DNA from: Vibrio europaeus
GTDB lineage: Bacteria; Pseudomonadota; Gammaproteobacteria; Enterobacterales; Vibrionaceae
NCBI RefSeq assembly: GCF_001695575.1
Contig: NZ_LUAX01000001.1
Span: forward strand, 496,001-560,000
Length of the DNA: 64,000 nt
Direction of reading: 5' to 3'
Every line of letters starts with the position of its first letter. The first letter of the stretch is position 1. A program made the translations under genes and the position numbers. This document shows, one piece after another, positions 9,208 to 21,115 of the stretch. A model generated the notes under the pieces. The model worked only from the letters and a program-made list of their open reading frames with translations, ran no database searches and was not told where the DNA came from.

Positions 9208-10197
9208 TTAGCTGGTCACTTCTTTGGCAAATATACCAAATTGCCTCGCCGCATACGCGACACGTTCAGCAGGTTTGGGGTATTCAATACCCAGACCTAA
9301 GCTTTCAATGTGATGAAGCCTTGGCAACAAGCCAGCCCCGTTAGCAATTTGAATCGCTAATCCTGGTCGGGCATTGAGTTCAAGTACCATTGGCCCTTCT
9401 TCTTGATCGAGTACCATATCGGTACCCATATAACCAAGCCCGGTCATTTCCCAAGCGCTAGATGCGAGCACGAGTAAACGCTCCCAATGAGGCACTTGGA
9501 GTGTAGCCAGCTCTTTGCCAGTGTCTGGGTGGTGCGTAATTGGTTGGTCAAATTGAACCGCTCTAACCGCGCGTCCTGTGGCGATATCAATACCAACGCC
9601 CACCGCGCCTTGGTGCAAGTTGGCTTTACCGTCTGAAGCGGCAGTCGAACAACGCATCATCGCCATCACTGGGTAGCCTTTGAAAACAATAATACGCACG
9701 TCAGGGACACCTTCGTAACTAAAACCATCAAAGCAGCTATCGAACTTAATTAGGTTTTCTACTACGGCTACGTCATTTTTGCCACCAAGTGAAAACAGGC
9801 CAGCTAACGCGTTACTAATATGGCGCTCTACATCTTCTTGGTTAATGGTCGCACCGGATGGTTTGGTGTAAACACCATCTTTGTGTGAAGTGATAACCAG
9901 AATACCTTTACCGCCACTCCCTTGAGCAGGCTTGATAACAAAACCCGGCCAATCTTTTACCATCTTATGAATGGTTTTTACTTCGACTTGGCTACTGATC
10001 ACGCCTATCAATTCTGGTGTGGTTGCGCCATGTTGTTGGGCAATGATCTTGGTTTTGAGCTTATCATCAACCAGTGGGTACTTTGAGCGGTCATTATACC
10101 GCCCAATGTAACTGTGGTTGCGCTGGTTCATCCCCATAATACCTTTATGGTGAAGCTTACCAGGAGTTGTAAATTGCGAGGTAAAACGTGAAAACAT
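9208..10197 (-). CDS. RimK-like ATP-grasp ligase (alpha-L-glutamate ligase-like protein)
   Basis: ATP-grasp enzyme expected to join an amino acid or peptide to a carboxylate through an acyl-phosphate. The 329 residues show the ATP-binding loop VIKPAQGSGGKGILVI and the metal-binding C-terminal segment MVLELNARPGLAIQI. It is the last gene of a minus-strand trio: it starts 2 bp after an inactive transglutaminase with 7 TM helices, itself 14 bp after a retropepsin-like lipoprotein. Comparative genomics of amidoligases predicted such clusters to make or edit a peptide modification. What is modified, and with which amino acid, is unknown. It is distinct from true RimK, the ribosomal S6 modifier. 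Confidence 0.88.
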   Translation of the reverse strand: MFSRFTSQFTTPGKLHHKGIMGMNQRNHSYIGRYNDRSKYPLVDDKLKTKIIAQQHGATTPELIGVISSQVEVKTIHKMVKDWPGFVIKPAQGSGGKGILVITSHKDGVYTKPSGATINQEDVERHISNALAGLFSLGGKNDVAVVENLIKFDSCFDGFSYEGVPDVRIIVFKGYPVMAMMRCSTAASDGKANLHQGAVGVGIDIATGRAVRAVQFDQPITHHPDTGKELATLQVPHWERLLVLASSAWEMTGLGYMGTDMVLDQEEGPMVLELNARPGLAIQIANGAGLLPRLHHIESLGLGIEYPKPAERVAYAARQFGIFAKEVTS

Positions 10198-10199
10198 GT

Positions 10200-11705
10200 T
10201 TAGTCCTCCGCAAGTGGTTTAAAGCGACGTAGCTCTGTTAGGCGATAACCTGTGTAAGTACCTAGCAGTAGAATGCCACCTAAGACAATCAATTGTAGTC
10301 CAATAAAGTTAAATGTTAGGTGCTGTATAAATGAGTTGGTCATTGCCAAGTATACGAGTACAGCGGTTAGGAGCGAACCGCCACCTTGTAACACAACTTC
10401 TTTAGCCCCTTCTTCTTCCCACAGAATCGACATACGCTCAATCGTCCATGAAAGAATGATCATAGGGAAGAAGGTAATCGATAGACCTTCTGTCAGACCA
10501 ATCTTGAATGCCACAACAGTAAAGACGGAAATGATCATGATAACGGTGATGATGACCGCCGAGATCCTCGCCACGAGTAACAAGTTAAGCTTGGAGAGAT
10601 AACTACGAATAACCAAGCCAGTGCCGACAATCAGCAGGAAACCCACGATACCGGTGACAAGTTGTGTTTGGACAAACGCGACAGCAATCAGTACTGGCAT
10701 GAAGGTACCAGATGTTTTCAAGCCAATAATCACTCGCAAGAAAACAACGATAAGCGCACCAATTGGAATAAGCATGATGGTTTTAAACATGGCTTGTTCT
10801 TCAAGTGGCAGACTATGGATTGAGAAGTTAAGTAGCCCGTCAGCTTCTACTTTATCTTGAGTCGCCTGAGATGGCGTCACCTCTTGGGCAATCATAGAGA
10901 AGTGTACTTGGCTGTTTTGACCACCGATCAAGTCAAGAAGGGATACGTTAGATTCATCCCACACTAAGATGTTCTCTTCGATGACTTGGTTAGCATTGTT
11001 TGGATTAAATAGAATCCAGTTTTTGCCGTCCCATACGTGGTTCATTTGCTGAATTGTTTGGCGACGACGACCATCTTCTAGCTCGATAACACCCACCACC
11101 TTGCTTGGGATTTTCGCGTAAGCAAGGATCTTATCGACAGCATCAACTTTCGACATACGGTTAAGTATCAGAGAAGCGTTTTGGCTGTCTGAGTCATTGA
11201 GTGATTTAATTAGCTCACGTGTGAAAGTGATGTCGTCTGCAGATCGTTCATTGGCACGTTCAATAAGAGCGATAGCCGCTGCTTCAACTGGACCATCAAA
11301 AGTTGGAGGGTTGATATCTTTGTTAGGGGCTATTGGCTCTACGTTAGCTTGAGGGTCAACGAGGAATTGCGTTTTATAGTAGATGGTTTGTGGTCCCGTC
11401 GCATTGCGGATAGACCACTCCGCTCGGCGTCCTGTATCCGTTTGAAGGTAAGAGACACCATAACCTGGCGAAGAAGAAGATTCGTTAATCAGGGTAAAAC
11501 CAGTTTGGGTGTGAGGAGCTGCCAAAGAGGCTTTTACTGGCTTGCCTTGGCCATTAAACTCGACACGTGCTTCAATGTCCCACACTTGTCGAGTTTCACC
11601 CGGTGTCCATGGAACACCGTAGTTTTGGTGACGAAAGATACTTAAAGCGATACCAGCTGCAATGATTAACGCAACTGATATGTAGAAAGGGATTTTAGAC
11701 GTCAT
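10200..11705 (-). CDS. Inactive transglutaminase-like domain fused to seven transmembrane helices
   Basis: Membrane protein of 501 residues. An N-terminal membrane anchor (about 8-24) is followed by an extracytoplasmic region of about 280 residues resembling a transglutaminase fold that has lost its catalytic triad in this family. Several hydrophobic helices fill the C-terminal 190 residues (for example IMLIPIGALIVVFLRVIIG and ISAVIITVIMIISVFTVVAF), ending in a basic tail. It lies between the retropepsin-like protease and the ATP-grasp gene with almost no gaps, so the three are co-transcribed. A role as membrane scaffold or peptide-binding module for the ligase and peptidase is inference. Confidence 0.87.
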   Translation of the reverse strand: MTSKIPFYISVALIIAAGIALSIFRHQNYGVPWTPGETRQVWDIEARVEFNGQGKPVKASLAAPHTQTGFTLINESSSSPGYGVSYLQTDTGRRAEWSIRNATGPQTIYYKTQFLVDPQANVEPIAPNKDINPPTFDGPVEAAAIALIERANERSADDITFTRELIKSLNDSDSQNASLILNRMSKVDAVDKILAYAKIPSKVVGVIELEDGRRRQTIQQMNHVWDGKNWILFNPNNANQVIEENILVWDESNVSLLDLIGGQNSQVHFSMIAQEVTPSQATQDKVEADGLLNFSIHSLPLEEQAMFKTIMLIPIGALIVVFLRVIIGLKTSGTFMPVLIAVAFVQTQLVTGIVGFLLIVGTGLVIRSYLSKLNLLLVARISAVIITVIMIISVFTVVAFKIGLTEGLSITFFPMIILSWTIERMSILWEEEGAKEVVLQGGGSLLTAVLVYLAMTNSFIQHLTFNFIGLQLIVLGGILLLGTYTGYRLTELRRFKPLAED

Positions 11706-11719
11706 AAGCCTACGCTACC

Positions 11720-12466
11720 TTATTGTTTCTGAGGAACTTCCGTGTGTATGTATTTTTTACTTACATCAACCACTGCGATATCACGGATAAACTCGCGACC
11801 TAAGAGTACAGGATGACTCATCTGCGAGCGATCTGCCAAGGTAAATTGCGCTTTTTCATGGATTTTTCCGAGTTTGACCCACAATTCAACAACTGCACGG
11901 CGTTCAACTTCTTCGTTGGTCGATTGACGAATTTTCACAAAGCGTACGATTGGTGCTTCGATCCAGTTTGTATCGTTAAGCTCTTTCTCTCCATCAGAAA
12001 GGTGGAAACGCACCCAGTTTTTGCCATTGCGCTCAAATTGCTCAATATCGACAGCGTTTAATGAAGACGTTGCTGCCCCAGTATCGATGCGAGCATCAAA
12101 AGATTGTTTTATTGAGTCGATGATGACTTTTTCAACTTCGCCTAGCACAATCTCATGGCTTGGCGTCGCTTCGATAGGAGCGGCGGCAGGGATAACTACT
12201 GGGTCTGGCTTTTTGCGTACTTCTTCTAATGCTTCTGATTTAAATGCGACAAGTTGGCTCTCAAGATCATGAACTTGGTTCTCAAGGCTTTCTATATAGT
12301 CAGATTGGTTACTTAACTGCAAGTTTAGGTTTGTATATTGGTTGGTGAGATTTGCTTCTGAAGCTTGAATGGCGGCTAACGTTTCTTGGTGGTATTGCTC
12401 ACTATTTGTCAGCGTACAACCAGACAGCAATATAAGTGCCACGATAGGGGTAAATCTTGTCAACAT
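11720..12466 (-). CDS. Retropepsin-like aspartic peptidase lipoprotein (RimB / 'ATP-dependent zinc protease' family)
   Basis: Predicted envelope peptidase, first gene of the trio. The 248 residues begin with a lipoprotein signal whose lipobox is LLSGC (Cys17), then a coiled coil at about 25-80, a Pro-rich linker, and a retropepsin-like domain with the catalytic motif DTGA at 128-131. Databases often call this family ATP-dependent zinc protease, but the sequence shows an aspartic-protease signature and no ATP- or zinc-binding motif. Its own promoter should lie in the 229 bp upstream, after the cmoB terminator. With the ATP-grasp ligase it could form a writer/eraser pair. Confidence 0.87.
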   Translation of the reverse strand: MLTRFTPIVALILLSGCTLTNSEQYHQETLAAIQASEANLTNQYTNLNLQLSNQSDYIESLENQVHDLESQLVAFKSEALEEVRKKPDPVVIPAAAPIEATPSHEIVLGEVEKVIIDSIKQSFDARIDTGAATSSLNAVDIEQFERNGKNWVRFHLSDGEKELNDTNWIEAPIVRFVKIRQSTNEEVERRAVVELWVKLGKIHEKAQFTLADRSQMSHPVLLGREFIRDIAVVDVSKKYIHTEVPQKQ

Positions 12467-12589
12467 TGATAAACCTGAAAGTAATTAAAACAATAGATAA
12501 ATAAGAAGTTTAGCGTAATAAATTTGTCACAAACAAGCAGCGAATTGTGTCAGATTCTCAATAAAATGATTTAAAGAGGATTACGCTTA

Positions 12590-12617
12590 AAAAAACAAGG
12601 ATGCGATGCATCCTTGG
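12590..12617 (-). terminator. Intrinsic terminator of cmoAB
   Basis: Nine-bp perfect stem caaggatgc / gcatccttg with a 3-base loop; read on the minus strand it runs into a stretch of seven T. It lies about 80 bp past the cmoB stop. Confidence 0.85.
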
Positions 12618-12695
12618 TATTGTATTGGGGATTGCGTGTCCGCGAAATGATTTCCCGTGTGAGTTGAGTTAACTCTCTGTCAATTCGCGACTATT

Positions 12696-13667
12696 TTATG
12701 GCTTAGTTGCTACTAATACCGCTCGGCGAGGAGCTGGGTGACCTTCGACTGTTTTTGTCGGGTCGTTCGGGTCTAAGTAGTCAGGCAGTGAATTGTGTGT
12801 CATCCACTCAGTCGTTCTTTGTTCACCTGTGGTTGTCACGTTCTCATCCACAATACGCACATTTTCAAAGCCAACATTTTCTAGCCAGACCTTGAGTGCT
12901 TTCGCTGATGGGAAGAAGTAGACGTTGCGCATTTGAGCATAGCGGTCCACTGGAACAAGCACTGAAGTTTCATCACCTTCAATGACCAGTGTTTCAAGTA
13001 CCAGTTCGCCACCAGAAACCAATTGGTTCTTCAGTTGGATAAGATGATCAAGCGGTGAACAGCGGTGGTAAAGCACACCCATGCTAAATACAGTATCAAA
13101 CGCTTCGAGCTTAGGTAGTTGCTCGATGCCAAGTGGCAACAAGTGTGCGCGCTGGTCGCCCCCCATTAATTTACGAATGGCTTCGAATTGGATCAAAAAC
13201 AGGTGTGAAGGATCAATGCCCACAGTAAGTCGAGCACCTTCACCTAGCATGCGCCACATGTGGTAGCCATTACCACAGCCAACATCCAACACGCTGCGAT
13301 TTTTGAGTGGCGAAATATGGGGTAGCACTCGATCCCACTTCCAGTCACTGCGCCATTCAGTATCAATATGAATACCATGAACCGTGTAAGGGCCTTTACG
13401 CCAAGGATGGAAAGTGCGCAGTAGACTTTCGAGCTTTTTTAGTTCGCCGCTATGAAAAGGGGTATCGTTAGCCAGCACAACTGCATTTTTGATATCAATT
13501 TGGTCTGGATGGCCCTCTGGGATCTTGTTAAGCGCTTTTAGCCAGCGACCAAAATCACCATGTTCTGCGTTTTGCCAATCTGTTAGCTGTTGAGGTAAGA
13601 CATTCAGCCAAGGTTGAAGACGTGTGTCTGAGGCAATTAACTGATAAAAATTGGCAAAGTTAAACAT
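12696..13667 (-). CDS. cmoB: tRNA U34 carboxymethyltransferase CmoB
   Basis: Transfers the carboxymethyl group of carboxy-S-adenosylmethionine to 5-hydroxyuridine at the wobble position of tRNAs, making cmo5U. The 323 residues match the usual length; the SAM-type motif is [13 protein letters not shown], followed by [12 protein letters not shown] and [14 protein letters not shown]. It is the second gene after cmoA, which supplies the cofactor, separated by 169 bp that contain a 16-copy heptamer array. The ribosome site before the ATG is weak (AGTGAAA). Confidence 0.97.
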   Translation of the reverse strand: MFNFANFYQLIASDTRLQPWLNVLPQQLTDWQNAEHGDFGRWLKALNKIPEGHPDQIDIKNAVVLANDTPFHSGELKKLESLLRTFHPWRKGPYTVHGIHIDTEWRSDWKWDRVLPHISPLKNRSVLDVGCGNGYHMWRMLGEGARLTVGIDPSHLFLIQFEAIRKLMGGDQRAHLLPLGIEQLPKLEAFDTVFSMGVLYHRCSPLDHLIQLKNQLVSGGELVLETLVIEGDETSVLVPVDRYAQMRNVYFFPSAKALKVWLENVGFENVRIVDENVTTTGEQRTTEWMTHNSLPDYLDPNDPTKTVEGHPAPRRAVLVATKP

Positions 13668-13725
13668 AGTTTTTCACTGATAATAAATTGATAATTTGAC
13701 CCGAGATGAGCGCTAACCAACACTT

Positions 13726-13836
13726 TTCTCGCTTCTCGCTTCTCGCTTCTCGCTTCTCGCTTCTCGCTTCTCGCTTCTCGCTTCTCGCTTCTCGCTTCTC
13801 GCTTCTCGCTTCTCGCTTCTCGCTTCTCGCTTCTCG

Positions 13837-13837
<1 letters not shown>
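13726..13837. repeat. Perfect heptanucleotide tandem repeat, 16 copies, between cmoA and cmoB
   Basis: TTCTCGC is repeated 16 times without a single mismatch (112 bp). On the coding (minus) strand the unit is purine-rich GCGAGAA; the first copy supplies the last base of the cmoA TAG stop, and the array ends about 59 bp before the cmoB ATG. Such uninterrupted arrays tend to change copy number by slippage, so spacing between the two genes may vary between strains. Confidence 0.98.
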
Positions 13838-14577
<740 letters not shown>

Positions 14578-14592
14578 TCAGTTCTCTCAACG

Positions 14593-14610
14593 TGAGATGC
14601 TTACATCTCA
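14593..14610. promoter_or_regulatory. Inverted repeat in the cmoA leader/promoter
   Basis: TGAGATG / CATCTCA with a 4-base spacer, 19 bp upstream of the cmoA start. It could be an operator or an mRNA hairpin; no T run follows. Confidence 0.35.
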
Positions 14611-14624
14611 AGTCTACAGCCATT

Positions 14625-14658
14625 AAAAAGGCGCGTATTTTATGTGAATTTCGCGCCT
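14625..14658 (-). terminator. Intrinsic terminator of the DUF72 gene
   Basis: Seven-bp stem aggcgcg / cgcgcct, followed on the minus strand by a run of five T, 26 bp past the stop codon at 14684. Confidence 0.75.
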
Positions 14659-14683
14659 CTGTCATGTATTGAGCATAGATGGA

Positions 14684-15550
14684 CTAAAACATCTGTATCT
14701 GTGTGTTGCCATCTACCGCTGGAAAGTCATTTAAGTCGGGCAGTTTTACCTTTTCTTGCAACTGTTTATAGAGATTAGCGGCAAGTTCGGGTGCGACGAT
14801 ATTGTCCGCAGTATGAATCATTACATAGGGCTGTTTACCTTGCTCGATCCACTGAGGAATTTTACTCAGCCAAGGAGTAAAGAAGTCGTAGTTCTTCTCT
14901 TCCTGAGGATGGCCGATAAAGCGAATCATAGGATTGTCTGACGTTGCGATGGCATGAACGGGCACTTTGGGTTTCTTTTGCTGGGCGTCGATAATGGCTT
15001 CATTGTCTGGCTTAGCAGCAAAGACAGGGCGACTGTCCATGATGATGCGATCGTAGCCTTGCTCAATGAGCCAAGCATTGAGCGCTTTTTCGGCATCGCC
15101 TTTAGCAAAAAAAACGGGATGACGAACTTCAATACCAATAGGGTAGTGGGGTGGAAACAGAGCGCAAAATTGTTTGAGGTTTTCTAGGTCTTCAGGACCA
15201 AAGGCAGCAGGCAGTTGTATTGTCCACTGACCGATACGCTCATGCAGTGGCTCCATAATCGCCATAAAGCTTTTTAGCTCAGCCTGACAACCACGCAGCA
15301 TTTGCTGGTGGGTGATGCTTTGCGGCAGTTTGAAGGTAAAACGAAAATCATCATGCGTTACCGCTCGCCAGTTGTTGACCGTGACACTGTTTGGTGTGGC
15401 GTAAAAGGTCGTGTTTCCCTCAACTGTATGGAAAACACTGGCGTATTTTTCCAATCTTTCATTGGGTTTAGTGCCACTGCCATAAAAGCTCTGCTGCCAA
15501 TTGTTGTGTGACCACATAGTGAGCCCGAGCCTGATGGGTAAACTGTCCAT
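14684..15550 (-). CDS. DUF72 family protein (YecE-like)
   Basis: Conserved protein of 288 residues with a predicted TIM-barrel fold; biochemical role not established. Family hallmarks visible are RLGLTMWSHNNW at the start, VEGNTTFYATP near residue 43, the DFRFTFKLPQSITH segment, IGIEVRHPVFF, and YVMIHTADN near the end. It is divergent from aspS, as is common for this family in gamma-proteobacteria, where it often lies beside aspS and cmoA. It has its own terminator. No catalytic assignment is made. Confidence 0.88.
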   Translation of the reverse strand: MDSLPIRLGLTMWSHNNWQQSFYGSGTKPNERLEKYASVFHTVEGNTTFYATPNSVTVNNWRAVTHDDFRFTFKLPQSITHQQMLRGCQAELKSFMAIMEPLHERIGQWTIQLPAAFGPEDLENLKQFCALFPPHYPIGIEVRHPVFFAKGDAEKALNAWLIEQGYDRIIMDSRPVFAAKPDNEAIIDAQQKKPKVPVHAIATSDNPMIRFIGHPQEEKNYDFFTPWLSKIPQWIEQGKQPYVMIHTADNIVAPELAANLYKQLQEKVKLPDLNDFPAVDGNTQIQMF

Positions 15551-15594
15551 ATTCGCTGCTACATTCTCTAGTTTGAATCGGTTGAATGAGAGTT

Positions 15595-15624
15595 TTGCCG
15601 AACCACCCAGATTAGGGCTATAAT
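15595..15624 (+). promoter_or_regulatory. Candidate aspS promoter
   Basis: TTGCCG, an 18-bp spacer and a consensus TATAAT. Initiation here would give an aspS leader of nearly 200 nt. Confidence 0.5.
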
Positions 15625-15708
15625 CAGCGCCAATTTTTTCATATTGCTGCTGTTTTACGCCTTTGTTGGTTTAAAAAGCATCAATAGATGATAAATCGCA
15701 ATAAATTG

Positions 15709-15787
15709 TACGCTAGGTAGTCGATCTCGACCTACTTTCAGCGTATAAATGGAACTTTGCTCTATCGGTAAATTTAACACCGATAGA
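15709..15787 (+). promoter_or_regulatory. Structured 5' leader of aspS (two hairpins)
   Basis: Hairpin 1: outer arms tacgct (15709-15714) and agcgta (15740-15745) enclose gtag/ctac and gtcga/tcgac pairings. Hairpin 2: a 9-bp perfect stem TCTATCGGT (15761-15769) / ACCGATAGA (15779-15787) with a 9-base loop. Neither has a T run, so simple termination is unlikely. The function is unknown; leader-mediated control of aspartyl-tRNA synthetase is inference. Confidence 0.45.
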
Positions 15788-15825
15788 TAGTAATCAACAA
15801 ATTTTAAGAGATTGGGAAATTCATT

Positions 15826-17601
15826 ATGCGTACCCATTACTGTGGTCACCTGAACAAGTCCCTTGCAGGACAAACTGTAGAACTTTGCGGCTGGGTTAAC
15901 CGTCGTCGTGATTTAGGCGGTCTTATTTTTATCGATATGCGAGATCGTGAAGGCGTTGTTCAGGTTGTTGTCGATCCAGATATGGCTGATGCGTACGAAG
16001 TGGCTAACACGCTGCGTAATGAATTCTGTATCAAGCTAGCTGGTGAAGTACGTGTTCGCCCAGATAGCCAAGTAAACAAAGATATGGCAACGGGTGAAGT
16101 TGAAATCATTGCCAAAGGTCTTGAGATCATCAACCGCGCAGACGTTCTACCACTAGACTTCAATCAGAAGAACTCTGAAGAACAGCGTCTAAAGTATCGT
16201 TACCTAGACCTTCGTCGCCCTGAAATGAGCGATCGCATTAAGCTGCGTGCTAAAGCGTCTAGCTTTGTTCGTCGTTTCCTAGATGACAATGGTTTCCTAG
16301 ACATCGAAACGCCAGTACTGACTAAAGCGACGCCAGAAGGCGCACGTGACTACTTGGTACCAAGCCGTGTTCACAAAGGCAGTTTCTACGCACTTCCTCA
16401 GTCTCCACAGCTATTCAAACAGCTGCTAATGATGTCTGGTTTTGATCGTTACTACCAAATCGTTAAGTGTTTCCGTGATGAAGACTTACGTGCAGACCGT
16501 CAGCCAGAATTCACTCAGATCGATATCGAAACGTCATTCATGACGGCTGACGAAGTTCGTGCAACGACTGAGAAGATGGTTCGCGATATGTGGCAAGAGC
16601 TACTGAATGTAGACCTAGGTAATTTCCCGGTAATGCCATTCTCTGAAGCAATCCGTCGTTTCGGTAGCGATAAGCCAGACCTACGTAACCCACTAGAGCT
16701 CGTTGATGTTGCTGACCTAGTGAAAGACGTAGAATTCAAAGTATTCTCAGGTCCTGCAAACGATGAGAAAGGTCGTGTTGCAGTAATCCGCGTACCAGGT
16801 GGTGCTAAGCTAACTCGTAAGCAAATTGACAGCTACGGTGAGTTCGTAGGTATCTACGGCGCGAAAGGTCTAGCTTGGATGAAGGTTAATGACCGTGCAG
16901 CTGGTATGGAAGGTATCCAATCTCCAGTGGCTAAATTCCTAAGTGAAGACGTTATCAACGGCATTCTAGACCGCACTCAAGCTGAGTCAGGCGACATTAT
17001 CCTATTTGGCGCAGATAAAGCGAACACAGTTGCGGAAGCAATGGGTGCGCTACGTCTGAAACTAGGTAAAGATCTAGAGCTAACAAACGAAAACGCCTGG
17101 GCACCGCTATGGGTTGTTGACTTCCCAATGTTCGAGGAAGATGACGAAGGTAACCTACATGCAATGCACCACCCGTTCACGTCGCCTCTTGGTGTGACGG
17201 CAGAAGAGCTAAAAGCGAACCCAGCAGCGGCGAATTCAAACGCATACGATATGGTTCTAAACGGCTATGAAGTCGGTGGTGGGTCTGTGCGTATCCACAA
17301 TGCTGAGATGCAATCAGCAGTATTCGATATCCTAGGTATCGAGGCTGATGAACAGCAGGCTAAGTTTGGCTTCTTGCTAGATGCACTTAAATTTGGTACG
17401 CCTCCTCACGCAGGTCTAGCATTCGGCCTTGACCGTCTAGTGATGCTGCTATGTGGTACAGAGAACATCCGTGATGTTATCGCGTTCCCGAAAACAACAA
17501 ACGCTTCATGTCTTCTTACTGACGCACCAAGTCTTGCAAACCCAGCATCACTTGAAGAGCTAGCGATTGCTGTAAAAGCAGCAGAGAAGAAAGAAGATTA
17601 A
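15826..17601 (+). CDS. aspS: Aspartyl-tRNA synthetase
   Basis: Class II synthetase that charges tRNA-Asp. The 591 residues match the bacterial form: N-terminal OB-fold anticodon-binding domain (about 1-105), class II motif 2 [18 protein letters not shown], a bacteria-specific GAD insertion (about 280-420), and motif 3 [15 protein letters not shown]. Strong codon bias fits high expression. It is transcribed alone: a long leader lies upstream and a strong terminator downstream. The ribosome site GGGA is modest. Confidence 0.99.
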   Translation: MRTHYCGHLNKSLAGQTVELCGWVNRRRDLGGLIFIDMRDREGVVQVVVDPDMADAYEVANTLRNEFCIKLAGEVRVRPDSQVNKDMATGEVEIIAKGLEIINRADVLPLDFNQKNSEEQRLKYRYLDLRRPEMSDRIKLRAKASSFVRRFLDDNGFLDIETPVLTKATPEGARDYLVPSRVHKGSFYALPQSPQLFKQLLMMSGFDRYYQIVKCFRDEDLRADRQPEFTQIDIETSFMTADEVRATTEKMVRDMWQELLNVDLGNFPVMPFSEAIRRFGSDKPDLRNPLELVDVADLVKDVEFKVFSGPANDEKGRVAVIRVPGGAKLTRKQIDSYGEFVGIYGAKGLAWMKVNDRAAGMEGIQSPVAKFLSEDVINGILDRTQAESGDIILFGADKANTVAEAMGALRLKLGKDLELTNENAWAPLWVVDFPMFEEDDEGNLHAMHHPFTSPLGVTAEELKANPAAANSNAYDMVLNGYEVGGGSVRIHNAEMQSAVFDILGIEADEQQAKFGFLLDALKFGTPPHAGLAFGLDRLVMLLCGTENIRDVIAFPKTTNASCLLTDAPSLANPASLEELAIAVKAAEKKED

Positions 17602-17628
17602 TTCTTTGTTCTAGCGAATAGCTAATTA

Positions 17629-17660
17629 AAAACGGCGCTTCAATGAAGCGCCGTTTTTTG
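17629..17660 (+). terminator. Intrinsic terminator of aspS
   Basis: Thirteen-bp stem aaaacggcgcttc / gaagcgccgtttt, 3-base loop, then T run; 27 bp past the stop. Confidence 0.95.
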
Positions 17661-17673
17661 TTTGAGGAGGAAC

Positions 17674-17745
17674 GGACTGCGTCCTATGGGAATTAAGAAC
17701 GGGCTACGCCCTATGGAACGCTTCGCTCGGGATCGGGCTTCGCCC
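17674..17745. repeat. Array of 11-mer mini-hairpins with 17-bp period
   Basis: Four 11-base units built as a 4-bp stem with a triloop: GGACtgcGTCC (17674), GGGCtacGCCC (17701), a degenerate ACGCttcGCTC (17718) and GGGCttcGCCC (17735). The last three are spaced exactly 17 bp, the first 27 bp. The linker TATGG recurs. It is non-coding and looks like a dispersed intergenic repeat family. Confidence 0.75.
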
Positions 17746-17791
17746 TGCTAGAAAACGAGAGTTGATTTCTTAATCAAAGTGGATCAGATTT

Positions 17792-17819
17792 AGCTCTCCA
17801 GCTCTCCAGCTCTCCAGCT
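17792..17819. repeat. Octamer tandem repeat after the rluE stop
   Basis: AGCTCTCC occurs three full times plus AGCT. On the rluE coding strand this is GGAGAGCT, starting two bases past the stop codon. The purine-rich GAGA core and the position directly after a stop recall the cmoA heptamer array. Confidence 0.9.
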
Positions 17820-17820
17820 T

Positions 17821-18513
17821 TTAAATTTCAATCTCTTTCCACTCACCTGGCTGTAAGTCACCTAGCATCATGTCTCCCATCGAATAGCGGATCAATCGTA
17901 GAGTAGGGAAGCCAATATTAGCGGTCATGCGGCGTACTTGGCGGTTACGGCCTTCAATAATGGTAATTGATAGCCACGTGGTTGGAATGTTGGCTCTGAA
18001 GCGAACAGGCGGGTTACGCGCCCACACTTGAGGTTCTTCCATCACTTCAACTTTGGCCGGAAGTGTCATGCCATCCTTTAGCTCTACGCCTTTGCGGAGC
18101 TTGTCTAAGTCCGACTCTGATGGTGCGCCGTCAACTTGCACCCAATAAGTCTTTGGCGATTTAGATTTAGGTTGCGTCAGTTTGGCTTGCAAGATGCCGT
18201 CATTGGTCAGAACCAATAGGCCTTCGCTGTCTCTATCAAGTCTACCTGCGGCGTAAACGTCTTTGACGGTAATAAAGTCGGCTAAGGTCTTTCTGCCGTC
18301 ACCGTCAGTGAATTGGCTTAGGGTGTCAAAAGGTTTATTGAACACGATGACCTTACGATCTTCAGGAGCGATCTTGGGTTTATTGCTCGTCGGTTTGCTA
18401 CGATTTTTAGAGGAATGTTTATTCACTCCTTTCGCTGAAGAGGGACGTTTAAAACCGGAATTCCCGCGACGTGATGAAGAGGGTTTAGAGTCACGTTGTG
18501 AACGTGGCGACAT
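17821..18513 (-). CDS. rluE: 23S rRNA pseudouridine(2457) synthase RluE
   Basis: Isomerises U2457 of 23S rRNA to pseudouridine. The 230 residues have a basic, low-complexity N-terminal tail (about 1-50, rich in Ser, Arg, Lys) and a catalytic domain with the RsuA/RluE-type motif [18 protein letters not shown], whose central Asp is catalytic, and the C-terminal [17 protein letters not shown]. No S4 domain is evident, as expected for RluE. The frame is open further upstream (to 18615), but the start at 18513 has AAGG at proper spacing and gives the family length. It is divergent from icd. Confidence 0.92.
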   Translation of the reverse strand: MSPRSQRDSKPSSSRRGNSGFKRPSSAKGVNKHSSKNRSKPTSNKPKIAPEDRKVIVFNKPFDTLSQFTDGDGRKTLADFITVKDVYAAGRLDRDSEGLLVLTNDGILQAKLTQPKSKSPKTYWVQVDGAPSESDLDKLRKGVELKDGMTLPAKVEVMEEPQVWARNPPVRFRANIPTTWLSITIIEGRNRQVRRMTANIGFPTLRLIRYSMGDMMLGDLQPGEWKEIEI

Positions 18514-18760
18514 GTTAACTACCTTGCAAAAATGTAAACGAAGTGTGGGTAAAACTTTTAACGAGATGCGGAATAAGCTACCATTTGCGCGCCCGAAAAC
18601 AGGATTGGCGAACAAGATAATAGACTATTCTTTCAATTTTGTTTAATTATAACTAATCGCTCTCAAGGATGTCGCTGACTAAGTGACGAAAACAAAAAGA
18701 GACGGACAAATCGCAACAAGTGAGGGGATTATTCATAACTTGTTAGCGGACACACACATA

Positions 18761-18781
18761 GGACCTACACTCAACAGGTCC
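18761..18781. promoter_or_regulatory. Inverted repeat in the icd leader
   Basis: GGACCT / AGGTCC with a 9-base spacer, 23 bp before the icd start. Possible leader hairpin or operator; no further support. Confidence 0.3.
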
Positions 18782-18795
18782 GGTTAGAACAATAG

Positions 18796-21030
<2,235 letters not shown>

Positions 21031-21050
21031 TCCAAGCTGCATAAATAACA

Positions 21051-21078
21051 AAACCCGCCATCTGGCGGGTTTTTTAGT
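21051..21078. terminator. Intrinsic terminator, icd / cspD
   Basis: Ten-bp stem aaacccgcca / tggcgggttt with a 2-base gap, then a T run on the plus strand and T-rich sequence on the minus strand. It separates convergent icd and cspD. Confidence 0.9.
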
Positions 21079-21115
21079 TTTTAAACGATTTAAACTTTGT
21101 TTAAGTAGGCAGCGG

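Noticed and set aside
17660..17820. CRISPR array, considered for the repeats after aspS
   Set aside because: Units are 11-bp hairpins with 6-bp linkers, far too short for repeats and spacers, and no cas genes are present.
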